64,000 nucleotides of DNA, from positions 48,862 through 112,861 of the forward strand of contig NZ_VCCH02000017.1 in NCBI RefSeq assembly GCF_005938675.2, given 5' to 3'. The stretch comes from Mycobacterium sp. KBS0706. Lineage in GTDB: Bacteria; Pseudomonadota; Alphaproteobacteria; DSM-16000; Inquilinaceae. Shown piece after piece: positions 1-7,945 of this stretch (the stretch's first letter is position 1; every line of letters starts with the position of its first letter). The notes beneath the pieces were generated by a model. It ran no database searches. It worked only from the letters and a program-made list of their open reading frames with translations, and was not told the DNA's origin. A program made the position numbers and the translations under genes.

Positions 1-1076
1 CCGAAGCCGAGGAGCGTGTCGTTGCCGTCCAGGCCGCTCAGCCCATTGGCCACGGCATTGCCCTGGATCAGGTTGCCGAGGGCGTTGCCGATGCCGAAGA
101 CCGCGGCGCCGGTCAGGGTCAGGTTCTCGACCAGTGGGTCCGGGACGAGGCTCCAGTTGAGCGAGCTCACGACCAGGTCGATGCCGGTGCCGGCCTCGTT
201 CACATTGTCGCCGGCATTGTCGACGACATAGGTGTCGTTGCCGTTGCCGCCACTCATCAGATCGGCGCCGGCGCCGCCATCCAGCCGGTCGTTGCCTTCG
301 CCACCACTCAGGTTGTCATTGCCGCCAAGGCCGAGGAGTGTATCGCTGCCGTCCACCCCGCTCAGCGAGTTGTGCGCGGCGTTGCCCGTGATCACATTGC
401 CGAGGGCGTTGCCGATGCCGACGATCGCGGCGCCGGTCAGGGTCAGGTTCTCGACCAGAACGTCCCCGGCCAGGCTGAAATTGATCGAACTCTCGACCAG
501 GTCGATCCCGGCGCCGGCCTCGTTCACGTTGTCGCCGACATTGTCGACGACATAGGTGTCGTTGCCGTTGCCGCCGCTCATCAGGTCGGCGCCGACGCCG
601 CCGTCGAGCCGGTCGTTGCCTTCGCCACCATCCAGGTTGTCATTGCCGGCGAGGCCGAGGATGGTGTCGTTGCCGCCGAGGCCGCTCAGCACGTTGTTCA
701 CGGCATTGCCCTGGATCGTGTTGCCGAGGGCGTTGCCGACGCCGACCACTGCGGCGCCGACCAGGGTCAGGTTCTCGACCAGGGCGTCGGCGGCGATGCT
801 GAACGAGACCGAGGCGTTGACCGTGTCGATCCCGGTCCCGCCTTCGACGACGTCGTCGGCGCCATTGTCGACGACATAGGTGTCGTTGCCGTCGCCGCCG
901 ATCATCGTGTCGACGCCGAGCCCTCCGTTCAGCACGTCGTTGCCGGCGCCGCCGATCAGCACATCGTTGCCGGCGAGGCCGAAGAGCGAGTCGTTGCCGC
1001 CGCGCCCCCAGATGATGTCGGCGACCGCCGACCCGAACAGGACGTCGTTCAAGAGCGTCCCGAAAATCGCGACCAT
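1..1076 (-). CDS. RTX-type calcium-binding repeat protein, N-terminal part (runs off left edge)
   Basis: At least 358 residues of a probably secreted protein built from glycine/aspartate-rich nonapeptides of the GGxGxDxLx type, which in this family bind calcium and fold into parallel beta-rolls outside the cell. The ATG at 1076 is preceded by a near-perfect ribosome site (AAGGAGG). There is no N-terminal signal peptide, as expected for type I secretion substrates. RTX blocks alternate with a module containing NDTYVVDN and VENLTLTGAA; these modules recur every 324 bp exactly (108 residues). The C-terminus, where the secretion signal would lie, is outside the window. Host target or function cannot be inferred. 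Confidence 0.9.
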   Translation of the reverse strand, partial: MVAIFGTLLNDVLFGSAVADIIWGRGGNDSLFGLAGNDVLIGGAGNDVLNGGLGVDTMIGGDGNDTYVVDNGADDVVEGGTGIDTVNASVSFSIAADALVENLTLVGAAVVGVGNALGNTIQGNAVNNVLSGLGGNDTILGLAGNDNLDGGEGNDRLDGGVGADLMSGGNGNDTYVVDNVGDNVNEAGAGIDLVESSINFSLAGDVLVENLTLTGAAIVGIGNALGNVITGNAAHNSLSGVDGSDTLLGLGGNDNLSGGEGNDRLDGGAGADLMSGGNGNDTYVVDNAGDNVNEAGTGIDLVVSSLNWSLVPDPLVENLTLTGAAVFGIGNALGNLIQGNAVANGLSGLDGNDTLLGF

Positions 1077-1435
1077 GGTTTCCTCCTTGATGAAATGTCC
1101 GACCAACGTCGAAGGCCCGGACAGACGCGACCGCACGCTTCGCCGTCCGGGCGAAACGGTCCCACGCGGATTCAGCCGCGCAGACGCGACAAAGGGCGAA
1201 GCCGCCCTCCAGCGATCGTGATTGCTCCACAGCGGCGGTAAGCCCGCCGCGGTTCCGCGAAGTCGCTGTATCGGCACCAGACCCGCAAGTCTGAAGCATC
1301 GCGCTTCGCGGCCGCATCAGATCTGCTTCGGCATCACGCAGCTTTCAAACGGCGCTGCGGAATCCAGATCTGTGCATATAGCATTATTGCAGAATTATAA
1401 TACCATGCGAATGCTTCAGAGACAAGATGCTAATA
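1077..1435. other. Intergenic region upstream of the RTX gene
   Basis: No convincing gene is seen in this 359-base gap. The half next to the RTX gene is GC-rich; the part from about 1365 to 1440 is clearly AT-rich and carries a TATAAT-like box on the minus strand (1399 down to 1394), facing the RTX gene. No well-spaced -35 box was found, so the promoter is only a suggestion. Confidence 0.35.
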
Positions 1436-1966
1436 TTATTTCGACTCTTCAGTTTTGTGGCGCGCCGTCCGGACCTTGTCGGGCAGCCCGTCATGATCGC
1501 CCATCGGCCGCGCCGGGACATCGTCCCACCAGTCGGTCCGCATCGGCTTCCGCTCCGGGTTGCGCGGATAGAAGATGCGGTTCTCCGGCTTCGGCCGCTC
1601 GCCGACGACCAGCAGGCGGACCTCGGAGTCGGTGTTGTTGATGAAGCTGTGGCACTGGCCGGTGCCGGCCGGGAAGCCGACCGAATCGCCGGGTTTCAAC
1701 CGGTGCAGCACGCCGTCGAGCCAGGCGTCGGGCGCGCCCTCGATCACATAAACGAACTCCTCCTCATGGCTTTCGGCATGCGGGTAGGAGGTGCGGCGGC
1801 CGGGCGGCAGCCGCTCGTGATGGATGCCGATCCGGGTCAGGCTGAAATGCCGAGCCAGGGGCGCGCCGATGCTCATCAGCTCGTCATCGCCCTTGTAGTG
1901 GCTGTCGTCCGGCCCCTCGATCTCGGTCCAATGGGCGATGCAGGGCGGACGGTCGGTCGGTGCCAT
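1436..1966 (-). CDS. Cupin-domain protein
   Basis: A 176-residue single-domain cupin, probably cytoplasmic. The cupin core is visible: a first motif around PHAESHEEEFVYVIEG (metal-ligand histidines and glutamate), then LKPGDSVGFPAGTGQCHSF for the second motif. Cupins of this kind bind a metal and act as sugar isomerases, dioxygenases or small-molecule sensors; which applies here is unknown. The frame is open far upstream, but ATG 1966 is chosen because GGGGAG lies just upstream and the residues before it do not look coding. It is transcribed divergently from the lipoprotein gene at 2063. Confidence 0.85.
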   Translation of the reverse strand: MAPTDRPPCIAHWTEIEGPDDSHYKGDDELMSIGAPLARHFSLTRIGIHHERLPPGRRTSYPHAESHEEEFVYVIEGAPDAWLDGVLHRLKPGDSVGFPAGTGQCHSFINNTDSEVRLLVVGERPKPENRIFYPRNPERKPMRTDWWDDVPARPMGDHDGLPDKVRTARHKTEESK

Positions 1967-2062
1967 GATGGGCTCCCCTGGGCGTGAGATGGGGCCGAGG
2001 CTAGACGAGCCTCCTCCCCGACGCCATGTCGCTGACGTATTCGCCACCGAGCCTCGGGGACC

Positions 2063-2548
2063 ATGAGCCGACCGATCGACCGCCGCCGCCTCCTCGCCCT
2101 CTTGCCCGCTGGGGCCCTCGCCGCTTGCACCGCGCCCTTCGCCGGACCGCCGCCGCCCCGGGTCGGCATCGTCGACCTGCGGCCGGTGGACGCTACCCTG
2201 TTCGAGCAGCGCTGGGAGGCGCTGCTGCGGGTCGAGGAGCAGGCCGGCACCGGGTTGCAGGTCGACGCCATGACCGCGGCGATCGAGATCAACGGGCGGG
2301 AGTTCGGCAGCGGCCGGACCGACCGGCCCTTCCTGCTGCCGGCCCATGGCGGGCGCGAGGTGACGGTGCCGATGCACGGCTCCGGCCTCGGCCTGGTCGA
2401 CCAGCTGGCCACGATCGGCCGTCGCGGCGAGCTGAAATGGCGGGTCGAGGGCGTGTTCCTCAGCGCCGGCCGGCAGATCCCCTATCAGGACGAGGGCACG
2501 GTGTTCTCGCTGCGCGACACGCTGCGGGACTCGCTGCTGCCGTTCTGA
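2063..2548 (+). CDS. Small lipoprotein, LEA14/WHy-like
   Basis: A 161-residue protein with a lipoprotein signal: three arginines, a hydrophobic stretch, and the lipobox LAAC with cysteine near residue 22. The mature part (GIVDLRPVDATLFEQRWEAL, then INGREFGSG and VPMHGSG) resembles the beta-rich LEA type 2 / WHy fold of water-stress proteins. It is probably anchored in the periplasm. The family is inferred from sequence pattern; the role is unknown. The next gene follows by about 100 bases on the same strand. Confidence 0.7.
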   Translation: MSRPIDRRRLLALLPAGALAACTAPFAGPPPPRVGIVDLRPVDATLFEQRWEALLRVEEQAGTGLQVDAMTAAIEINGREFGSGRTDRPFLLPAHGGREVTVPMHGSGLGLVDQLATIGRRGELKWRVEGVFLSAGRQIPYQDEGTVFSLRDTLRDSLLPF

Positions 2549-2645
2549 ACGCCCAGAGCGCGTCGCTTGTCTCCAGACAATGTCCCGGTTGACCGGGACA
2601 ATCGGCGCCGCCGATGCTGGCCGCCCCGATCCGGAGCGCCGACCC

Positions 2646-3602
2646 ATGTTCGACCTGACCGCCCTCGAGGATGCCGCCCGGCTGGTGCATGCGGCCATGC
2701 CGCCGACACCGCAATTCGCCTGGCCGCTCTTGGCCGCGCGCACCGGCTGCGAGGTCTGGGTCAAGCATGAGAACCACACCCCGATCGGCGCCTACAAGGC
2801 GCGCAACGGCATCGTCTTCATCGACGCGCTGCGCCGCCGCCGGCCGGAGGTCCGCGGCATCGTCACCGCGACGCGCGGCAATCACGGCCAGAGCCTGCCC
2901 TTCGCCGCGCGCGGCACCGGCCTGGCCGTCACCGTGGTGGTGCCACAGGGCAATTCGGTCGAGAAGAACGCCGCCATGCGCGCCTTCGGGGCCGAGCTGG
3001 TGGAGCACGGCCGCGACTTCGACGAGGCCTATGGCCATGCCCGGCACCTGGCCGGGGAGCGCGGGCTGGAGATGGCGCCGGCCTTCCATCCCGACCTGAT
3101 GCGCGGCGCCGCCACCTATGCGCTGGAGCTGTTCCGGGCGGTGGCCGGGCTCGACACCGTCTATGTGCCGATCGGCATGGGGTCGGGCATCTCCGGCCTG
3201 ATCCGCACCCGCGACCTCCTGGGCCTGAAGACCCGGATCGTCGGCGTGGTCTCGACCGAGGCGCCGGCGATGGCGCTGTCGGTCGAGGCCGGGCGGGTGG
3301 TGACGACCGAGACCGCCCGCACCTTCGCCGACGGCATGGCCTGCCGGGTGCCGGACCCGGAGGCCCTGGCCATCGTGCGGGCCGGCGCCGAGCGGATCGT
3401 CCAGGTCTCCGACGACGAGGTCGCCGCGGCTTTGCGCGCCTATTGGACCGACACCCACAACCTGGCCGAAGGCGCCGGCGCGGCGGCCCTGGCGGCGCTG
3501 CTGCAGGAGCGCGGGCGGATGCAGGGCAAGCGCGTCGGCCTGATTCTGACCGGCGGCAACATCGATCTGGCGGTGGCCAGAAAGGTGCTGGCGGAGGGCT
3601 AG
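2646..3602 (+). CDS. PLP-dependent threonine/serine dehydratase-like enzyme
   Basis: A 318-residue fold-type II PLP enzyme. Visible features are the PLP lysine K51 in HTPIGAYKARNG, the substrate loop TRGNHGQ (76-82), and the phosphate-binding loop PIGMGSGISG (175-184). Family members deaminate threonine or serine (or related hydroxy amino acids) to 2-oxo acids. There is no C-terminal ACT domain, so it is not the feedback-controlled biosynthetic IlvA; a catabolic dehydratase, including an EutB-like one, is possible. ATG 2646 has GGAG nine bases upstream; the longer frame from 2580 lacks a ribosome site. Confidence 0.85.
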   Translation: MFDLTALEDAARLVHAAMPPTPQFAWPLLAARTGCEVWVKHENHTPIGAYKARNGIVFIDALRRRRPEVRGIVTATRGNHGQSLPFAARGTGLAVTVVVPQGNSVEKNAAMRAFGAELVEHGRDFDEAYGHARHLAGERGLEMAPAFHPDLMRGAATYALELFRAVAGLDTVYVPIGMGSGISGLIRTRDLLGLKTRIVGVVSTEAPAMALSVEAGRVVTTETARTFADGMACRVPDPEALAIVRAGAERIVQVSDDEVAAALRAYWTDTHNLAEGAGAAALAALLQERGRMQGKRVGLILTGGNIDLAVARKVLAEG

Positions 3603-3618
3603 TGACGCGTCCGGGAGG

Positions 3619-3876
3619 TCACGGCCGGCGCCGCCGCCCAGCCAGGAGAACCTCGGGCTCGCCGTCCCCGGCCAGCTCCCTGCAGCGGGTCACCTCGGGC
3701 GAGGTCCAGCGCTGCGACCACCGCGCCTGCTCGGCGTGGTCGGAGGGCATGTCCCAGGCGCTGGCCGTGGCCCGCGCCTCCATCTCGCTCCCGGCCCGGA
3801 CGATCAGCACCGACCGGGTCTCGCCGCGCCAGCTCTCGTCATTCCAGTCGCGTGGGTAGAGCTTGTAGAACGCCAT
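3619..3876 (-). CDS. Small hypothetical protein
   Basis: An 85-residue protein starting MAFYKLYPRDWNDESW, rich in tryptophan and charged residues; no signal peptide or membrane segment. No domain recognised. ATG 3876 has GGAAGAG just upstream; an in-frame TTG at 3915 is possible but less likely. It lies 35 bases behind the small gene at 3912-4124 on the same strand, so the two probably form one unit. Confidence 0.6.
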   Translation of the reverse strand: MAFYKLYPRDWNDESWRGETRSVLIVRAGSEMEARATASAWDMPSDHAEQARWSQRWTSPEVTRCRELAGDGEPEVLLAGRRRRP

Positions 3877-3911
3877 CGGTCTCTTCCGGCCCGGCAACCC
3901 CTTGCTGTCCG

Positions 3912-4124
3912 TCAACGGCGTTCCTTCGGCTCCGGGGTGCGATGGGCGGCGGCCGCCGCCTCGAGCTCCTTGGCGGCCTGCAGCGAGATCGCATGCATGG
4001 TCATGTTGCCGCGCCGGGCATAGCGTTCGGCATCCTGGCGCGCCTCGCGGGCCTGGCGCTCCGCGGCCTTCAAGGTCCCCGGGTCCTTGCCCTGCATCGA
4101 AAGGCGGATTTCACCTGCCGTCAT
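3912..4124 (-). CDS. Small helical hypothetical protein
   Basis: A 70-residue, highly charged, probably all-helical protein (LKAAERQAREARQDAERYAR). ATG 4124 is chosen because AAGGA lies nine bases upstream; longer in-frame starts at 4208 and 4274 lack a ribosome site. Not recognised. It appears cotranscribed with the 85-residue protein downstream. Confidence 0.6.
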   Translation of the reverse strand: MTAGEIRLSMQGKDPGTLKAAERQAREARQDAERYARRGNMTMHAISLQAAKELEAAAAAHRTPEPKERR

Positions 4125-4496
4125 GTCGAGATGTCCTTGTCGGTTCGCCGGCCAGAATGGGCCGACCGCCTCATCTTGACTAGATAATATTTCGAAATGA
4201 CGGGCCATGGTCACGCCAGCTACAAATTTCCAGGGCCCCACAAAAAAACAAACCGCCGCAAGGGTCGCCGGCATCTTCGAATATAGCTGAAGAAGCCGCG
4301 GCAGGCGATTTTTGCAGACACGATCCTGGATTTGCCTTAAGCTATCTGTTCTCAGGATTTATTGAGAGCCCGATGCGCAGAGTGCCCGTGGCGACGGAGT
4401 GCACCTGCGATCAAACGTGTCCCACCGGCGATGGCCGCGACGCGATGACGGGCCGGGACCCTCACCGCGCTCTTCGCCGGGCGCAGAAATGCAGGA
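4125..4496. other. Intergenic region between divergent small genes
   Basis: A 372-base gap between the minus-strand pair and the plus-strand gene at 4497. Bases 4180-4370 are noticeably AT-rich against the surroundings and probably hold divergent promoters. I see no RNA gene and no reliable ORF; long frames crossing it lack ribosome sites. Confidence 0.4.
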
Positions 4497-4742
4497 ATGA
4501 GCGATCACCGATATGCCGTGGGCAGCACGGTCTACATCTGGCGGCGGCCCAGCCTCAGCAACGCGATCTCCGGCCCGTACACGGTGGTGGCGCATTACCC
4601 GAGCGATTCCTCCGGCCGGCTCTACCGGGTGCGCAGCGTGCTCGCGACGGAGGAGCGCATGGTGCCGGAATCCGATCTCTCCGACGTGCCGCGCGGCTCC
4701 GACACCGTGGAGCGCGCGCCGCGCAAGCGGCGCAGCGCCTGA
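4497..4742 (+). CDS. Small hypothetical protein, SH3-like
   Basis: An 81-residue soluble protein. The pattern (GSTVYIWRRPSLSNAISGPY, then VVAHYP, YRVRSVLATEERMVPESDL) resembles short beta-barrel SH3-like proteins common in alphaproteobacteria, but no function is known to me. An AGGA lies directly against the ATG, too close for a good ribosome site. The tail is basic (RKRRSA). It precedes the YkgJ-type gene by 11 bases, suggesting an operon. Confidence 0.6.
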   Translation: MSDHRYAVGSTVYIWRRPSLSNAISGPYTVVAHYPSDSSGRLYRVRSVLATEERMVPESDLSDVPRGSDTVERAPRKRRSA

Positions 4743-4753
4743 CCCTGGCCGAG

Positions 4754-5053
4754 ATGGCCGACACCGCGGCGTTCGATTGCCAGGCCTGCGGCGCCTGCTG
4801 CGCCTTCAACCGCGACTGGCCGCGGTTCTGGACCGAGAGCGAGGCCGAGATCGAGCGCGTGCCCCGCCGCTACCGCGACGAGGCCTCGGCGGCGATGCGC
4901 TGCGACGGCGACCGCTGCTCCGCCCTGGAGGGCGAGATCGGCCGATCCACCCGCTGCGCGGTCTATGCCGACCGGCCAGTGGTCTGCCGCGATTGCATGC
5001 CCGGCGACGATGCCTGCCGGATCGCGCGGGCCGGGCCGGGGCTGGCTGCATGA
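4754..5053 (+). CDS. YkgJ-family cysteine-cluster protein
   Basis: A 99-residue cytoplasmic protein with the CxxCxxCC cluster near the N-terminus (C9, C12, C15, C16) and further cysteines in the second half (RCAVYADRPVVCRDC). The family is thought to chelate zinc or iron; its role is not established. The stop overlaps the start of the Sel1 gene (ATGA), so translation is likely coupled. Confidence 0.8.
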   Translation: MADTAAFDCQACGACCAFNRDWPRFWTESEAEIERVPRRYRDEASAAMRCDGDRCSALEGEIGRSTRCAVYADRPVVCRDCMPGDDACRIARAGPGLAA

Positions 5054-5499
5054 GCGCGCCCGCCGACCGCCTGGCACCGCCCCGCCTGACCCCGGTGACC
5101 TCCGACCTGAAGGCGCTGCGGCGCGCGGCGGAGGCCGGCGACGCGGCGGCGCAGTTCAACCTCGGCGTGCTCAGCGACAGCCGCCTCGACGACAACGGCT
5201 ACACCATCCCCGGCGACCGGGCCGAGGCGCTGCGCTGGCTGCTGCTGGCCGCCGGCAACGGCCTGACGCGCGCCCAGCTGCGGCTGGCCGAGCTCTATGC
5301 CGACAGCCCCGCGGCCTCGGGCGACCGGGTGCGGGCCGGCGCCTGGTTCCTGGTGGCCGCGGCGGGGGCGACCGGTGTCCAGCGCGCCGCGGCCGAGACC
5401 GGATACCGGACCCTGGCCGCCGGGTTGAGCCCCGGCCGCAGGGCCAAGGCCCGTGGGCTGGCGACCCGCCTGGCGGCGACGCTGGGGTCCCGCCCGTGA
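5050..5499 (+). CDS. Sel1-like repeat protein
   Basis: A 149-residue protein with two Sel1/TPR-like helical repeats: AAQFNLGVLSDSRLDD...EALRWLLLAAGNG and RAQLRLAELYADSP...RAGAWFLVAAA. Such repeats serve as protein-interaction scaffolds. No signal peptide. The start overlaps the end of the YkgJ-type gene by four bases. It has only two repeats, so it is short for the family. Confidence 0.8.
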   Translation: MSAPADRLAPPRLTPVTSDLKALRRAAEAGDAAAQFNLGVLSDSRLDDNGYTIPGDRAEALRWLLLAAGNGLTRAQLRLAELYADSPAASGDRVRAGAWFLVAAAGATGVQRAAAETGYRTLAAGLSPGRRAKARGLATRLAATLGSRP

Positions 5500-5554
5500 G
5501 GCCCGGCCAGGATTGACTCCCGAGCGGAGAGCCATCGGTTATCCTGCCGGTGAG

Positions 5555-6148
5555 ATGACGTCCCGGATCCCGACCTCCGCCCTGCTCGACGGCCTGCTGC
5601 ACGACGCCGATGCCGAGCGTGTGACGCTGGGCCGGCTGCTCGACGGGCTTGGCGACCGGTCCTTCGGTCTGGTCATGCTGTTGCTGGCGCTGCTCGGAGC
5701 GATGCCGGGCGTATCCGCCATCGTCGCCCCACTGCTCGTCATCCTCGCGGTGCAGATGATGTTGGGCCATGCCGGCCCGGTCTTTCCCCGACGCATCGCC
5801 GAGCGCAGCGTGCCGACCCGGGGGCTGGCGCGCACTCTCGGCCGCGCCGTGCCGGTGCTGCGCGCCATCGAGAGCTTCATCCATCCGCGCTGGCCGACGC
5901 CGTTCGAGGCGGCGAGACGCGGGGTCGGCCTGGTGGTGCTGCTGCTCGGCGTGCTGCTGCTGGTCCCGATCCCGCTGAGCAACGTCCCGCCGGCCCTGGC
6001 GATCGCCCTGCTGGCCGTCGCCTGGCTGGAGGAGGACGGCATCCTGCTCTGCGTCGCCCTCGCCGCCTCCGCCCTGCTGCTCGCCATCGCCGCCGGCGCC
6101 GCCTGGCAGGCGATGGGCGAGCTCGGCTGGGTGCGGGGGTTCCTGTAG
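5555..6148 (+). CDS. exoD: ExoD-family inner-membrane protein
   Basis: A 197-residue membrane protein matching the ExoD family (exopolysaccharide synthesis, ExoD): an N-terminal helix with LLDGLLHDADAERVTLGRLL, a conserved GDRSFGLVMLLLALLGAMPG segment, and later hydrophobic segments (VGLVVLLLGVLLLVPIPLSN and the C-terminal pair). In rhizobia ExoD mutants are altered in exopolysaccharide; the biochemical role is unknown. ATG 5555 was chosen because the family begins close to this point; the ribosome site is weak. The upstream frame overlaps the Sel1 gene. Confidence 0.85.
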   Translation: MTSRIPTSALLDGLLHDADAERVTLGRLLDGLGDRSFGLVMLLLALLGAMPGVSAIVAPLLVILAVQMMLGHAGPVFPRRIAERSVPTRGLARTLGRAVPVLRAIESFIHPRWPTPFEAARRGVGLVVLLLGVLLLVPIPLSNVPPALAIALLAVAWLEEDGILLCVALAASALLLAIAAGAAWQAMGELGWVRGFL

Positions 6149-6159
6149 GGCGGCCAATC

Positions 6160-6345
6160 TCACGATGCTCGGTCGGTCAGCTTTCGCCGGGTCTCCGTCC
6201 GCCACGCCATTGCCTCGGCTTCGACGTCCTCGGCCGACACCAGGTCACCGGCAGCGGCGGCATCGAGACCGATTTTCACCTCGCGACGAAAACGAGCGTC
6301 TCACTCTGCGGCATCTCGCCGTTGCCGAATGAAGTCGCGCGACAT
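6160..6345 (-). pseudogene. Decayed antitoxin-like fragment with internal stop
   Basis: One reading frame starts at ATG 6345, codes 14 residues (MSRDFIRQRRDAAE), meets TGA at 6303-6301, and then continues without a shift for 46 residues to a second TGA at 6162-6160. The second part (FRREVKIGLDAAAAGDL, then VSAEDVEAEAMAW) resembles the C-terminal half of ParD-like ribbon-helix-helix antitoxins. No complete DNA-binding half or toxin gene is next to it. I read it as a remnant of a toxin-antitoxin module; a very short real protein cannot be excluded. Confidence 0.4.
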
Positions 6346-6347
6346 GC

Positions 6348-7178
6348 CTACTCCCCCTGCTGCAGCAGCGAGCCGCGGTCGCGGGCGGTGCGGAAGCCCC
6401 AGAGGAAGGCGGCGCAGCCGAGGGCCAGCCAGATCACGTTCAGTCCGACCGCGGCGACGAAATGGCCGATGTCGAAGCCCTGGCCGTGCAGCAGGTCGCG
6501 CATGCCCTCGAACACATGGGCCGGCGGCAGCGCCAGGGCCACGCCCTGCAGCCAGCCGGGCAGCACCGAGACCGGATAGTAGATCGCGCTGATCGGCGAG
6601 ATGGCGAAGACGATGGCCCAGGCCAGGCCTTCCGCGCCCATGCCGTAGCGCAGGATCAGCGCCAGCACCACCAGGGCCACGGCCCAGCCGGTGACGATCA
6701 GGTTGACGAAGAAGGCCAAGAGCGGCAGGCCGAGCGAGAAGATGTTCCAGTGGTACAGCAGGATCGCCAGCAGCGCCGCCGGCACCACCCCGGCCAGGGT
6801 GCGGATCAGGCTCATCGCCATCAGCGACGCCACCCATTCCCAGGGCCGGATCGGGCTGACGAAGAGATGGCCGAGATTGCGGCTCCACATCTCCTCGAGG
6901 AAGGAGATCGACATGCCGAGCTGGGCCCGGAACAAGAGATCCCACAGCAGCACCGCCGAGATCAGCACCCCGGCCGCCTGGGCCTGCCAGTTCATCGCCG
7001 GCGCCAGGCTCTCGGTGATCAGGCCCCAGACCACCATCTGCACCGTCGGCCAATAGGCGAGCTCGACCAGCCGCGGCATCGACCCGCGCAGGATGTAGAG
7101 ATGGCGCAGCATCACCGCCAGGATGCGGCCCAGGGCCGAGCCGTGCAGGTCGGGCGGAGCGGCCAGACTCCCGCTCAT
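6348..7178 (-). CDS. ABC-2 type exporter permease
   Basis: A 276-residue inner-membrane protein with about six hydrophobic segments and the ABC-2 pattern (FVSPIRPWEWVASLMAMSLI after the second helix; YYPVSVLPGWLQGVALALPP before the last). It would form the channel for the ATPase encoded at 7175-7936, whose stop overlaps this start by four bases. Substrate unknown; drug, lipid or polysaccharide export are all known for the family. Confidence 0.9.
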   Translation of the reverse strand: MSGSLAAPPDLHGSALGRILAVMLRHLYILRGSMPRLVELAYWPTVQMVVWGLITESLAPAMNWQAQAAGVLISAVLLWDLLFRAQLGMSISFLEEMWSRNLGHLFVSPIRPWEWVASLMAMSLIRTLAGVVPAALLAILLYHWNIFSLGLPLLAFFVNLIVTGWAVALVVLALILRYGMGAEGLAWAIVFAISPISAIYYPVSVLPGWLQGVALALPPAHVFEGMRDLLHGQGFDIGHFVAAVGLNVIWLALGCAAFLWGFRTARDRGSLLQQGE

Positions 7179-7936
7179 TGCGCCGCTTGCCCCAGCGCGC
7201 CGCGGCTGCGGGCGATGTCGAGGAACACCTCCTCCAGGTCGGAGCGGCCGTATTTGGCGATGAGGTGGTCGGGCGAGCCCTGGTCGACGATCCTGCCGGC
7301 CTTCAGCATCAGCACCTGGTCGCTCAGCCGCTCGACCTCGTCCATGTTGTGGCTGGCCAGGAGGATGGTGGCACCGCGCTCGGCCCGGTAGCGCTCCAGC
7401 ATGCCGCGCACCCAGTCGCCGGTGTCGGGGTCGAGCGAGGCCGTCGGCTCGTCGAGCAGCAGCAGCTCCGGCGCGTTGACCAGCGCCTTCGCCAGCGCCA
7501 CCCGGGTCTTCTGCCCGGCCGACAATTTACCGGACGGCCGGTCGAGGAATCCGGTCAGGTCCAGCATCCCGGCCAGCTCGGCGATGCGGTTGCGGCGGTC
7601 GCGCACGCCGTAGAGCCGGGCATAGACCGCCAGGTTCTCGCGCACCGTCAGCCGGTGCGGCAGATCGACATAGGGGCTCGAGAAGTTCATCCGGGGCAGG
7701 ACGGCGAAGCGGTCCCGCGCCATGTCATGGCCGAGCACGGTGATGCGGCCGCCGGACGGCAGCAGCAGGCCGAGCAGCATCGAGATCGTGGTGGTCTTGC
7801 CGGCGCCGTTGCCGCCCAGCAGCGCGACGGTCGAACCGCGCGGCACCACGAAGGAGATGCCGTCGACCGCGGGCGCGGCGCCGGGATGGAAGCGCTTGGA
7901 CAGGCGCTCCGCTATGATGACGCCGTCGGAGAGCAT
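7175..7936 (-). CDS. ABC-2 exporter ATP-binding protein
   Basis: A 253-residue nucleotide-binding subunit. Walker A is GGNGAGKTTT, the signature is LSAGQKTRVALAKAL, Walker B is LLLLDEPTASLD, and the switch histidine is in LLASHNMDEVE. It powers the permease at 6348-7178. ATG 7936 gives the first sensible start; its ribosome site is poor. The start lies only nine bases from the divergent regB start, so control signals must sit inside coding DNA unless a start is misplaced. Confidence 0.9.
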   Translation of the reverse strand: MLSDGVIIAERLSKRFHPGAAPAVDGISFVVPRGSTVALLGGNGAGKTTTISMLLGLLLPSGGRITVLGHDMARDRFAVLPRMNFSSPYVDLPHRLTVRENLAVYARLYGVRDRRNRIAELAGMLDLTGFLDRPSGKLSAGQKTRVALAKALVNAPELLLLDEPTASLDPDTGDWVRGMLERYRAERGATILLASHNMDEVERLSDQVLMLKAGRIVDQGSPDHLIAKYGRSDLEEVFLDIARSRGALGQAAQ

Positions 7937-7945
7937 GGAGCGAGA

